A stretch of 64,000 nucleotides of DNA from Usnea hakonensis. Taxonomy: Eukaryota > Ascomycota > Lecanoromycetes > Lecanorales > Parmeliaceae. The notes beneath the pieces were generated by a model, which searched no databases, was not told where the DNA came from, and saw only the letters and a list, made by a program, of their open reading frames with translations. The stretch lies in contig BLJB01000130.1 in the NCBI GenBank assembly GCA_013423325.1, forward strand, positions 213,868 through 277,867. Reading direction: 5' to 3'. Below are positions 32,537-43,040 of this stretch, piece by piece (the stretch's first letter is position 1; every line of letters begins with the position of its first letter). Both the position numbers and the translations under genes were made by a program.

Positions 32537-33540
32537 GATTGCTCTTTGTGGTGTCAGATATGTTGGGTGATGTTGATACGTCAGAAGTTGATCAGACTTG
32601 ATGGATTGGTAGGATGACTGTGCGTATGCTGGTTGTGTATCGATTGGTTGTTTGGGGGTGGACGGATGATTGAAAACAAAGAAAGCTGAAAGGCCCTTGG
32701 ATGACGAGTTGGTGTTGGGAAAGCTCTGGAAGACAATGATTTGTTCTTAAAGCACTGTTTCAATTACATGCATTACCTCACAGCCAGCTGCTACCTTATT
32801 TTACATTGATGTATTGGCCACTTTAATACTTGTCCTGTTCCCGCCTATTAAAACATGCTTGAGGATTGGAAGTAGACAGTAGAAGAATAATAAAGGAGAC
32901 CCTAGATACTCGTGGGATGGCCCATCGTTCGATGTGACTGCGCGGGGGATCGCGTGACCAAGCTACCTCCCTGCAGCATCCTTAGGTGAATAATATAAGA
33001 GCTAAGGTACGTAAGCTGTCTACCTAGGTACGTACCTTACCTTACCTACCAAGGCGGGGTCTTGGGTCTGGGTCAGTGGTCTGCCGGTCTGGGGTTTTAG
33101 CGGCCCGTTGGCGGAGCCAATTCCGGCTAGCCACGCTGGTGGTACCTGAAGTTGAGACTTGAAAGACTAAAATACCTTACCTTACTCTATACCGTTACTG
33201 GCTCATTTACACCACATGGTTCGGTGACCAATTACTTTCGTTGACTTACACGAGTACCTAGGTACCTACGTACCTTGGATCCCACATATCGCTAAGCCTC
33301 GAATCACCTCAAGTACATGTGACATACTATTTCCAAAGGTCAGTCTGGTCAAGGGTACCTGCAATAATGAGAGTAACAAAACGATCGAAATCGTTCTCTT
33401 TCCCACTATTGCACTACCTACATCAGCGCCTGGAATGGGCGAGAAAGGTGAGATGAGAGATGAGATGAGCGTTGCATCGTGATCAGACCTGCTCATCACA
33501 TCAAATTTGCAAAACTAATCAGCCCAGGTCCAATCTCTTT
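32537..33540. other. intergenic with GTACCT/TACCTTAC motif cluster
   Basis: 1004 bp. Region 32990-33270 is packed with short related words: AGGTACGTACCTTACCTTAC, ATACCTTACCTTACTC and CCTAGGTACCTACGTACC. No gene found. The side near 32600-32760 has long pyrimidine and CA-rich tracts on the minus strand, consistent with the 5' leader of the Stf2-like gene. Confidence 0.6.
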
Positions 33541-34926
33541 TCATCCCTCTCTGAGTAGTACACCGTTCTCCTGCTCCCCATCAATTCCAGATCGCGTCCT
33601 TCCTGCAACGTCGCGCGCTCTCCGCTCAGCTGTATCAGCTCGTGTCCTAGCCTCCTGGGCTCGCTGTGTCGCAGCTGCCTCGCCCTCTCTTCCTCTAGCC
33701 CTTGCATCAGCAACTCTCCCTAAAGCTCTGGCCACCGCCATTGCCCCTTTCTCAGAGGCTCGTCGTTCGGCTTCTTGGCCTCTTTCCTGAGCCCGACGGA
33801 CTTTTTTTGTAGCTCTTTCTTCTGCTCTTCGTCCCTTATCCTGAAAGTCTTCGGTTCGATCATTGCCGTGGTACTCAGCCCTCTTGCCCTCTCTTCGGCT
33901 CTTGCGCTCGGCTTTTCTGATCTTGCGTTCTGCTTTGCGGGTAGCTTTGACTTCTTTTACTATAGCCCTAACCTCCTTCTTTATCTCCTTTTTCTGGTTT
34001 CTGTACTCCTTCTTTAGCTCTTTACTGTTTCCTGAAAGATCATGACGTCGAGAGCGAAAGTCGTCACGCAATTGGCGCACCGACGCTCGCAGATGGTCTT
34101 TCTTAGTCACGTCCAACTGGAAAGCGAGCACTGCGGAACGAACCTCGCTAAGGTCTGCGCCTTCGAAGTCCTTGGAACTAATCGAGTCCACAGACAAGGA
34201 CGAAGATGAGCTGAATGATGGAGTGGAAAGAGATCGACGGCTGGGCTGAGGCGCGAACCGTTGAGCGAGAGGGTCACGATACATGGTCGGTTGGACGGGT
34301 TGAGAGGTTAGAGACCTGGCGTACGGGTCTTGCTCTGTCGACAATTTGGCGGTAGACCTGGAGGTAAGATTTGAAGGCAACGAGGAGAAGTCTGCATTTA
34401 TTTGAATCCGACGAGGGTTGAAAAAGTTTGCGTTCCATTCAGCAATAACAGCGAGAATTCGGTCTCGGCGCGCTGGAGTGTCCTTGTCCGCAAAAGAATG
34501 ACGCTGGGGTCCTTTCTTATTCCCAAACTTCTCGTCGCGGGCACCGTCATGCGTTGGAAATAGAAAATTGACAAACGTAGACCAATCGAGACTATTAACG
34601 TCTCGAGCGATATAAGCTTCGATGGGATGAGGGAAGGTAAGATCGTTTCGAGTAGTTCCATCATCGAACTTGATAGTGTACTCGATCGAGCTCAGAAACA
34701 TCCCAGAACGATCAAGATCGGGCTCGTCTCGATCTTCAAGATACGTGATAGCCGAGGAGAGGTTGTTCTCATCTGATGGCATTTCTGACGGGAGTGAAGG
34801 TCGGATGTAGCCACCACGTAGGCTTGTTTGAACTGGCTGGTTCGCTGACTCCGACACATCTGCCACCTCGGTATATGGTGGTGGAGGAGGGACACTGTCC
34901 GTCTCTGGATTGCTCGTAATACGCAT
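33541..34926 (-). CDS. Unknown protein with long Arg/Lys/Glu coiled coil
   Basis: Single exon, 461 aa from ATG 34926 (MRITSNPETDS); an in-frame ATG at 35001 adds 25 residues and is less likely. Residues about 70-185 look like a globular domain: MFLSSIEYTIKFDDGT, then HPIEAYIARDVNSLDWSTFV, NFLFPTHDG and RRDRILAVIAEWNANFFNPR. A Ser-rich linker follows, then from about residue 260 to 430 a highly charged helix with dense Arg, Lys, Glu and Ala (KKEYRNQKKEIKKEVRAIVK, RRAQERGQEAERR), probably coiled coil. I have a sense of similar fungal hypothetical proteins but cannot name a family. No signal peptide, no membrane segment. Confidence 0.72.
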   Translation of the reverse strand: MRITSNPETDSVPPPPPYTEVADVSESANQPVQTSLRGGYIRPSLPSEMPSDENNLSSAITYLEDRDEPDLDRSGMFLSSIEYTIKFDDGTTRNDLTFPHPIEAYIARDVNSLDWSTFVNFLFPTHDGARDEKFGNKKGPQRHSFADKDTPARRDRILAVIAEWNANFFNPRRIQINADFSSLPSNLTSRSTAKLSTEQDPYARSLTSQPVQPTMYRDPLAQRFAPQPSRRSLSTPSFSSSSSLSVDSISSKDFEGADLSEVRSAVLAFQLDVTKKDHLRASVRQLRDDFRSRRHDLSGNSKELKKEYRNQKKEIKKEVRAIVKEVKATRKAERKIRKAERKSRREGKRAEYHGNDRTEDFQDKGRRAEERATKKVRRAQERGQEAERRASEKGAMAVARALGRVADARARGREGEAAATQRAQEARTRADTAERRARDVAGRTRSGIDGEQENGVLLREG

Positions 34927-35369
34927 GTTCGATGAAGAATAATGGGGGTGGATGGGTGCTGTCAAGAGGGCGAAAGTAATGTTTGTATTGTAATTGACCA
35001 ACCTTGACAGAATAATAGTAACCCAAGAGAATATTGTCCCTACAATTTCTTCAAGTCGGAGGCCGAAAATCCAGAATATACATACGACTTGAAAGTCGTC
35101 GTCAGCTTCGGAGTTCTAGGAGGAAAGGATAACGAGCGTTGCAATGTGCAGCCCAGATGATCCTCAACCTGCATCAGGCTTCCGTTTTTCCTCCAGGCAA
35201 CAGCCCATCAATACGCGACCCATGCCATTGGCTTATCATAGAGCAGCTTCGCTTCACACAAGTTAACCCAAAGCACCTACGTAAGATACTTAAGGTACTT
35301 TAAATTACTGACGAATTAGCTTTGATCTGGTTGGACGAAGTATATACTCGATGTCTTCAGATCACTTAC
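34927..35369. other. intergenic, left of MITE
   Basis: 443 bp; the promoter side of the coiled-coil gene. TACGTAAGATACTTAAGGTA near 35278 is another copy of the GGTA/CTTA-type short words. No gene seen. Confidence 0.5.
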
Positions 35370-35515
35370 CGAGGGTCGGTCAAAAAAAAGGTGGCCACGC
35401 TAATTTATTTACCCGTGTTCCCTCACCAAAATTCATTTTGCAGTAGGGAAAATCAACCAGAAATAGGGCTGAGAGACAAATTTTGCGTGGCCACCTTTTT
35501 TTTGACCGACCCTCG
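35370..35515. mobile_element. MITE-like element with perfect 31-bp terminal inverted repeats
   Basis: The left end (35370..35400) begins CGAGGGTCGGTC, followed by A8 and GGTGGCCACGC. The right end (35485..35515) is its exact reverse complement, 31 of 31 bases. Total length 146 bp; the 84-bp middle has no coding capacity. Both sides carry TAC directly outside (TTAC|CGAG and CTCG|TACG), so a TA or TAC target duplication is possible. Size, inverted ends and lack of genes fit a miniature inverted-repeat DNA element, perhaps Tc1/mariner-like given TA, which is inference. The perfect ends show no RIP damage. Confidence 0.85.
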
Positions 35516-35533
35516 TACGGAGTACCTTGCCAC

Positions 35534-35573
35534 GTGCCAAGAGTGCCAAGAGTGCCAAGAGTGAAGTGCCAAG
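35534..35573 (+). repeat. 9-bp tandem repeat GTGCCAAGA x3
   Basis: Three exact direct copies of GTGCCAAGA at 35534..35560, then GTGAA and a partial fourth copy GTGCCAAG at 35566..35573. Lies 18 bp right of the MITE and about 150 bp before the ATG of the acetyltransferase gene. Confidence 0.85.
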
Positions 35574-35720
35574 CACTTTTCGTCCTCGGCGTATCTCTTG
35601 TGATAAAATATTCCGTATTCTACTGATACCTTTCCCAAACTCATAAGTCGGCGATTGCGAATAGTGAGGCCACAGGTAGTACACCGCAAGCTGTATGACC
35701 ATCTTCATAATATTTAATCA

Positions 35721-36475
35721 ATGGACATCCGCGTCCTCACCCCCGCGGATATTCCCCACGTCCAGTCCACCAATATCACAAATCTACCGGAAAATTATTT
35801 CCTAAAATATTATCTCTACCATGCTCTATCTTGGCCACAACTGTCTTACGTTGCTGTCGATGTATCTCGTCCAAAAAGAACACCCTACGATCCCCCCAAA
35901 ATCGTCGGCTATGTGCTTGCCAAAATGGAGGAAGAGCCGGTAAATGGGATACAACACGGACATATCACGAGTTTAAGTGTAATGAGAACACATAGACGGT
36001 TAGGTTTAGCAGAAAAGCTCATGAGGCAGAGTCGTATGTAACAGCTTTCCCAAGGATTCGAGAGTGCCAAACAGCGAATCGAGCTCGGATGATGGTTCCA
36101 TGAAGCTGACGCAAGAAATATCAACTAGAGAGAGCCATGGTGGAAACATTCGGTGCACAATATGTGTCGCTTCATGTTCGATTAGCTAACATCGCCGCCC
36201 TCCGTCTGTACAGAGATACGCTAGGTTTCGAGGTGGAGAAAGTCGAACCTAAGTATTACGCTGACGGGGAGGACGCATACAGCATGAAGATGGACCTGAC
36301 CATCCTGCGAGAGGCCTTAGAGGACACATATGCGGACGAAGGCGATGAAGTTGGAAGCGTGGGTAAAAAGGATGAGGGGAAGAAGGGCGGCGAGAGGGGA
36401 AAGAAGAGAAAGGTCAGACTAGGGAGAGTACTGGGTGTTGGTGATCTGGTAGAGAAAAATGAAAGTAGAGTGTAA
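35721..36475 (+). CDS. ARD1: N-terminal acetyltransferase A catalytic subunit (Naa10/Ard1)
   Basis: Exons 35721..36033 and 36129..36475, 219 aa; the 95-nt intron joins LMRQS to QRAMVETFGAQYVSLHV. GNAT fold. The N-terminus MDIRVLTPADIPHVQSTNIT with NLPENYFLKYYLYHALSWPQ is typical of Naa10. Strand 4 gives HGHITSLSVMRTHRR. The acetyl-CoA loop is RRLGLAEKLM (R/QxxGxG/A). The C-terminal part has LHVRLANIAALRLYRDTLGF and YYADGEDAYSMKMDL, also standard. It co-translationally acetylates N-termini after Met removal, as the catalytic subunit of NatA with Naa15 at the ribosome. The last 50 residues are Lys/Gly/Glu-rich, a disordered basic extension. Confidence 0.94.
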
Positions 36476-36807
36476 AACAAAGGATGAGGATCATAGTAAC
36501 TTTTCACCTCTTGCTAGGGAGAGCAACCTCGATACCTGTAAGAGCCGCGGCGGCATTCAACTAGTTTGGTGGAAGATTCTCGCGCCTCGTCGTTGACTAA
36601 TTTTAAAGGACCAACATTTTATCAGCAATGATATATATATAAGAATTATCCATGGGATGAATGAGCTGACCGCAAAACTTCTGGAGGGATTCATAAATAG
36701 ACGCGTGACAACGGATGGATGCAACAGATTCGAGTATAGGTACTTGAGGATCATGCACATTTAGTACCTAATAGTAGCACATTCGTGATACAATAAGAAG
36801 CCATTCA
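36476..36807. other. intergenic, ARD1 3' side to LtrA-like gene
   Basis: 332 bp; contains an AT run (GATATATATATAAG near 36630). No gene seen. Confidence 0.5.
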
Positions 36808-39800
36808 ATGGAGATCACGTCTACTCAGCCCTTGGACACTTTGACTCCGCCCGTGGCACCTCATGCGCATGTCCATACCGGCCGACGTCTGAAAAGACTA
36901 CTCAGGCCGAATGGAAGAAGGGTACATATCGCTAACACGCCGGAAGAGCATACTCGTCTTGCGCAGTACGTAAAATCTATGTTGTTATTCTTCTTCTCGA
37001 TCCAGTTTCCGATCTCAAAACAGTATTTGTAGAGTATGTTATTGTCATCTATGCTTCTCCCGCCAGTCGCAAATCAACACTTGACAGAGTGAAACTGATT
37101 CGGAAACGAGTGCAGTACTCTGCCAAACATTGAGCCCGACGATAATTTCGACCTCTTTCTCCACGGTTCGACTGCACACGTGAGTGTTCGAATCCCGCAA
37201 TAAGGTTCATCATCCTCAGATATTCCAGGTCGAGGCAGTGAGAGAAATTCACGCGTTTCATGAAGATAAGCGACATCATCTTCGCTCTCAACATGGCCAG
37301 ATCTATGATGAGTTTGAGCTTGTCAAGTCGGAGCTCGATAGCTTGGCAGACGAGCTTTTGCATCTGAGTGATCACGGTGTGGCCCTCGATGCCAATTTCT
37401 CGAAATTTGGTTATGACGCCCATATCAGTGAGGACGAAGGCAGGTTCTGTGCCGAGAGCAAAATGCTGATACATGGAGGCGTAGGAACAAGAGACCCAGA
37501 CTCTTCCACCAACTCTCTAAGCGGTGACCGCTCTTCTTCTCATCGTGACTGGGACGCGGAAAGGCGAAACGGTCAGGCTTTAAAGTTTTGGAGGAAGCCC
37601 ACGGTACGCCAGTATCAGTTGGATGAAGAGATTCATTGTTCTCTAAGTCCGCAAGCAGATTCGCCAGTATTGGCATCGAGGTCTTCTTTGGCGAGCATCG
37701 GAAGTAGAGGTTCGTAGCTTTTAAGTTTTTTTCTGTTTGGATACAGCCTGAGTAACAAGACGTATATCAGGAGCCAGGGGCTCCTCTTACACTTACATCT
37801 GTATTGAGGTCTGGTTCCTTGATGGAAAAGCGATGCTGACTTTGAGATCTGCATAGGAGGTAGCTTCTTTCGAGCTTTTCGTCGACCTGCTTTATGTTGG
37901 AATAATCTCCGTCATAGGCGACGCTGCCGCGGAAGATGCAACAGGTTACAGTTTGCTCAAGTTTACTATAACTTTCGCTCTGGCCTATAAGATGTGGACC
38001 GATCTTACTTTGATAGTATCCTGGTTCGGTACGAGTCGTCTCTTTACTTTCCCGAATTCTGAGATCCGGAGCTAATACCGTGCGATTCCAGAAACCAGTC
38101 GGTGAGCGCCTTGATACATTTGCATAGCCTACTGATCGCTAGTAGATGACATCTTTCAACGCATCCTTGTGCTTTTCTTGATGATATGTCTTTTTGGCTT
38201 CACGCTGAACATCGCTCAAGCTTTTGAGACCACTTGGACACAACTCGTTGCATTCTATGTTAGTACTAGTCTTCTACTGCCTTCCTTTAAATCCTTTCGG
38301 TGAGGTGCGAAAAGAGTGACAATACTGAGTTGCTGTCCTGATCTGCTCGGTGCTTGATAAGGAAAAAGAATCAAGAAAGCTAGAATATTTGAAGTGAACG
38401 TCAAGAGCATTGACAGGCTGTGGCTTTGTTCTCGTTTACGCAATTATTAGGCTCTGATGGGACCTGAGATATTAGAGATGTCATCCATCCTGACTGCCCC
38501 CATACCATCTATTTATTTCTTTGGCTAACATCCTAAAGCTCGCTCAAAGGCTGTTTCACGGAGTCCATTTCTTATGGATCGGGTACTTATTACCAATGGT
38601 TCGAGGATACATGATAATTAACGCTACTTGCATTGCTATTCCTGCTGTAGTTTGGATCGCCAGCGTTCAAGTGGAATACCCTGATCGCTTATCCATCATA
38701 TGGATCGCAATTTTTCTGGGTCGGTTTTCCAGTTGAATTCTGGAATTTCCTCATCCTTGCTGATTGGTTGCAGACCTGTTCGGGGTGTTAGCAGTGGTAT
38801 ATGTCAAACGGTGGGCGGAATCAAGAAATTCATCATGGGTAGCGAAACACCCTCAATGGTTTGACTTCTTTCCGGGTAAGCCTTCCTTTGGAGTCCAGCG
38901 ACCTAAGGCTGCAGCCAGACTGACCTGCGAATGGTCAGCTATCAATATTGAACACAAAAGTATGGTCCCCTTCCTGTCTACTTGCCATGTTAACAAATTT
39001 CCACTAGCCGAGCGGACAAATGCATTGGTCACCTTAGTATTTGGGTACAGTGTTGTCGCTCTCTTATTTCAGAACAAAGCAGCTTATGGCATCAATGCGT
39101 GAGTACTTTAATCCTGACGCAAGTCGATTTGCTGACACAGAATAGATTCTTCGGGAAGGCTGTATTGGGCTTGATTCAAGCTTTCAGCTTCAATTGGCTC
39201 TATTTCGAGATTGGTATGTAGGTAGAACCCGGTACTTGGTAATGCTAATCAACATTTCCAGATTCGTGGAATCTGCATACACATGCCATCCGCAGGCATA
39301 TGGTATCCTGTAAGCCTCATGATCTTGGTAAATGATGGAAGGGAGGCTTACCCTTCTGCCACAGCGCTTATCTGGACGACATTTCATCTACCCTTCATCA
39401 TGGCCTATGTCTTGGCTGGGGCATCTCTGTCGCGGCTGGTGTTGGCAACCGATTGTCATGATGCCAATCTTGATGACTTGACCGAGGCATACACTGGTAG
39501 CTCTAAGCCAGAAATATCTTCCGGGTTACGATTTTTTTACTGCGTGGGCTTGGGAGTCGCCCTAATTTCCATGAGTATGTCACTTGCATCCCTTTAGTAT
39601 CTTCACTTGCAGATCCGTGTATTGACGTCCAATCAGGCATCATATCGTTGTGCCACGTCCATAAAGAGTTTGATGGCGAGCGGATTGGGAAGCGTTACCG
39701 GATCTCCGTTCGGATTTCTGTAGCCATCATCCTCATCTTCCTCCCATTAGCCGACTCCCTCAGTTCCCTGAAATTGATATCCATCACCACCGGGCTGACC

Positions 39801-40139
39801 TTTCTCACGTTGATGGTTGACGTTTACGGATCAACGTCGATACATGACGATTTCTGGAAGTGCACGGCGCAGTGCAAGTACCGTGCGAGTTGCCCCATTA
39901 AGAGAAAGTTGGCCATGGATGCGGTCAAAACGGGGACGACCATCAGACTGGAGGAGGTTCAAGTCGGGGACGACGGCGAAAAGGCCTACTACAATGTATG
40001 TTTCACAGAACGCAACATCCTGCCTTTACCACGGCATGTGCTCACCCGGTCTGCAGCAAATATGATGACTCTTGGATTCTCACACCTAGACAGCATTGAG
40101 AGAGAAGGTATTTATTTGCACCAGAGTAATGCTGGATAA
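36808..40139 (+). CDS. LtrA-like (low temperature requirement A) membrane protein
   Basis: Fifteen-exon model, 752 aa: 36808..36965, 37116..37179, 37229..37709, 37771..37808, 37857..38028, 38092..38097, 38143..38258, 38539..38719, 38774..38875, 38939..38959, 39008..39098, 39146..39213, 39262..39309, 39365..39574 and 39637..40139. The family is recognised from EVASFELFVDLLYVGIISVI, then KMWTDLTLIVSWFET, RILVLFLMICLFGFTLNIAQ, LLPMVRGYMIINATC, ERTNALVTLVFGYSVVALLF, SSLIWTTFHLPFIMAYVLAG and two further hydrophobic segments. A polytopic membrane protein; fungal members have no settled function. The N-terminal 230 residues are soluble with a helical, acidic part. Weak points: exon 4 (38 nt), the 6-nt exon at 38092 and the 280-nt intron before 38539. 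All phases nevertheless close. Confidence 0.8.
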
Positions 40140-40880
40140 GATTAGCGAGCGAGCACGTGTGATAATACTAGCTCATTCCTCCGAAAGCATAAGTACTCAA
40201 AGGAATTCTTGTCAAAGTCAAAATTTCTGTTATTATCATGACATGTTGATTTGCACGCGTACGAGTAGACCCTCTGTTCCATATCATGACAATCAAGCCC
40301 GTGACGCTTCACGGCTATTGTGTTGCCTCTGGAGTGTCGCAGATGATAAGCGGATGGCAGCTTCTTTTCTCCGTAATGCACGCATTCAAACTTCTTGCTA
40401 CTGTGCAATCGGTCCCATTGAAGAGGGCAGCTTGTTAGCTTGTCGGTTTCATCATTGTCTCTTCTTTCTTTCTTGGCGCTTGCTGTACAAGCTGCCAAAT
40501 TGTCAAGAGAATACAGAGCGTGCGGACATTAGCTGCTTGCATCTTTCTTTGATTTAGATGTTTTTTGTTTCTCATTTGAAAGGCCAATATGCATTGACCG
40601 GTAACGATGCCTCTCTGGGACAGATCCGCTTTTTGTCTTGCGATCTTGAAAATATGTACATGAAAGTCCCTTCCAAACCCTAGTGCTCGGCACTACAGGT
40701 CGAAGAGATCGTAAGACTCATGAATTCGTCCAAGTATCAAAGCTTTCTACTCAAAGCCATGTGTTCAAAAGATTCTTTATCTACTGAATGTGAGTACTCA
40801 AAACCATGCTCATCGTTCAACATGCATCTCGCTGACCAGCCTGACTAGCAGAACCTATCGATCATAAAATGATACAAGAT
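40140..40880. other. intergenic between LtrA-like gene and secreted protein gene
   Basis: 741 bp between convergent genes. Open frames of 118 (minus) and 153 (plus) codons overlap each other here, Cys/His/Ser-rich, with no recognisable domain; treated as chance. Confidence 0.5.
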
Positions 40881-41964
40881 CTAGCTGGTAAAATACCATT
40901 CGACATCGTGGTAATTACCCACACTCTCAACGAACATTTGATCGTATAGATGCTGCGAGAGATCGATAGATTGGAGACCCTACATATATCTTTGTCAGTA
41001 TTTGATGCCAGCCCAGGAATTCATAGAGGGATTAGCTCACGCAGCCCATGCATTTGTCTGTCAGAGTCCCATGAATCGTCTTACCCTGGTACACGATGGC
41101 GGCTGTGCGACCGCAGAAGGGGTTTCCATTTGACTGCAAGCCCATCATATCTGCAGAAATGTAACGTCAGCAAGTTCCCTCAATTTTTCAAAGGCAGGTA
41201 CGGAGAGACACGGGTGTGTCAAACGCACCGTGAGCAAGCGCGAAGAAGTCCTCCGAATTGGTATTGTTGGACCAGCCACAAGCGCCCATTCCCCCTCCGA
41301 AGTAGGTAACGTTGGTGGCGCTACAACTGCCTCCAATCTGGCCGCATGAACCACCAGTGGTCGCCTGTGTCTGATCAGATGAAGTAGTGTCTTGGGCCGT
41401 TGGTGAGGTGGCTGGAGATTCGACGGGAGCCGCTGCTGCCGGACTACTGGCAGGAGCTACAGGCAGTGGTGATGACTGTGCAGGGGCAACCTGGTTCTGA
41501 GCTGCTTGATTCTGAGCAACTTTGTTTTCATTTGCCTGTTCTTGAGCCTTGTTTGCCTGATTCTGTGTTTGGATGGACTGTTCTTGAGCCGCTTGGTTCT
41601 TCGCTGCTTGAGCTTGGTTTGTCTGTTCTTGGGCTTGGTTCGCCTGGTTTTGGGCTGTATCCTGGGAGTTTTGCTGTGCTGGTGGAGATGATGTTTGGGC
41701 AGGAACCGCTGCGGCTTCCACCGGGGTGATATGGACTACTGGTGCGGGGTTTGGTAAGTTGGGTTGTGCGACTTGCTTGTATTGATGTTTTTCGGCGGAC
41801 TGGCCTCCGGGTGGCACCCAAACGGTAACGACGACGTCGACGGTCTCTGTAATGGTCTCTATAACGTCGATCGTTGTGGTAATGGTGTCTTGTCTCTTAT
41901 CCAAGGGCATGGCGAAGGACACGACGGAGAGGGCGCCGAAGGCGAGGCTTATGGATAGCTTCAT
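40881..41964 (-). CDS. Secreted double-psi beta-barrel (expansin/RlpA-like) protein with Gln-rich linker
   Basis: Complement of 40881..40979, 41041..41150 and 41202..41964; 323 aa. It starts MKLSISLAFGALSVVSFA, a signal peptide, followed by MPLDKRQ with a Lys-Arg site as seen before Kex2 cleavage. Next comes a Thr/Val-rich strand region, then about 110 residues of irregular repeats built from Gln, Asn and Ala (NQANQAQEQTNQAQ, NQANKAQEQANENK) and a Pro/Ser/Ala linker. The C-terminal domain reads VTYFGGGMGACGWSNNTN, ALAHGAFD, GNPFCGRTAAIVYQGKTI, LTDKCMGC, LQSIDLSQHLYDQM and VEWYF. This is the barwin-like barrel of expansin-like and RlpA-like proteins, with paired Cys and the Asp-Leu-Ser motif. 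Such proteins bind or loosen walls; substrate unknown. ATG 41964 is preferred over 41979. Confidence 0.88.
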
Positions 41965-43040
41965 AGCTTCTGATAACAAGGCTTTGGAAGTAGAGAAATC
42001 TCGGTAGGGGGATCAGTGAGTAAGGAGTGTAATGAATCGGCTAGCGATTGCAATATTTTGGGAGTTCTGAGATGACAGACTCTTGGTCTCTGCGTAATTG
42101 TGAATGTGTCGAATGCGATTGAAATGAGCTTTCTCAAAATGAATGACTGATTGATTGAATGAATGAATGATTGATTGATTGAATGCTGGTTAATTTTAGT
42201 AGGGCGAAGAAAGGAACAGGGCCAATGATGGTGTAAAGTGAAAGATGAAGAATCAAAGAAAGTGGTAGGTGAAGCACCTGAAACAAAGAATGATTGACTG
42301 TTGTCTGTTGCAAAGATGGAAAAAGAGAGTAAAGAAAATTGTAAAGAAAGCTGGAGAGTAAAAGGTGAAAAGGAAAAGGATGGTCGAGGCGGTGATCAGA
42401 GTCTAGAGGTACTTATTAAGGTAAGGTACGGAGTAGGTACCTACCTAATAATAATCTAGAAAAAAATGAGGGGGTTGCGGCCCGCTCGTCAGGGGCACCA
42501 GGGGGCACACCAGGGGCAAGGTTTAGTCTTTTTTTAAGTGCCTCAGGTCAGGTACTTTACCTTACGTACCACACGGTACGAATACTTTACTCTACTGCAT
42601 TTTGAGTTGCAGCAACGCTAACCAATCAAACTGTCAAGTCGTACCATTGTGCCATTTAGGGGGAGAAAGTAATTCCGTGATCAATCAACCAAGTACCTAC
42701 GCAGCATCTGATTCGTCTAAGCTAAATATATAGACACAGCACGGAGCGGAGCTCTCATCTCGAGGACGCCTGCAGAAGCCAGTTGCACAATCCTTACCGG
42801 CTGGCCATTTCTTTGAATAGGAACTACCTTTCGCATAATATGAATCGCCTTTCTGCATCTTCCAGCACCGAGCTCCCCCTTGAGCTACTTTACTGATGAC
42901 CCAAATTCAAAACTGAATACGTGCCAGATGAAGCGCGCCAGACGATCATCAATAGACTTTATATAGTGGAGCAGCAAGCTATTTCTTCACTATATTCTAT
43001 CAGAAGATTCATAGTTGACAAACATTATATTTAGAGGAGA
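41965..43040. other. intergenic with tetranucleotide repeat and GGTACC-type motifs
   Basis: 1076 bp. Holds a TGAT/TGAA tetranucleotide tract at 42140..42187, a TACGGAGTA motif at 42427..42435 within a run AGGTAAGGTACGGAGTAGGT, and TACTTTACCTTACGTACC near 42550. No gene recognised. Confidence 0.6.
42140..42187. repeat. TGAT/TGAA tetranucleotide tract
   Basis: An imperfect microsatellite alternating GAAT and GATT four-base units (TGACTGATTGATTGAATGAA and onward). It lies about 180 bp upstream of the secreted protein gene, probably in its promoter or 5' leader. Confidence 0.8.

Noticed and set aside
37183..37196. B-box-like word TGTTCGAATCCCGC, suggesting a tRNA gene
   Set aside because: It lies in an intron of the LtrA-like gene; no A box or cloverleaf stems could be found around it.
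40096..40557. 153-codon plus-strand frame after the LtrA-like gene
   Set aside because: Cys/His-rich with no domain, overlaps the end of the LtrA-like gene and an equally long antisense frame; looks like chance.
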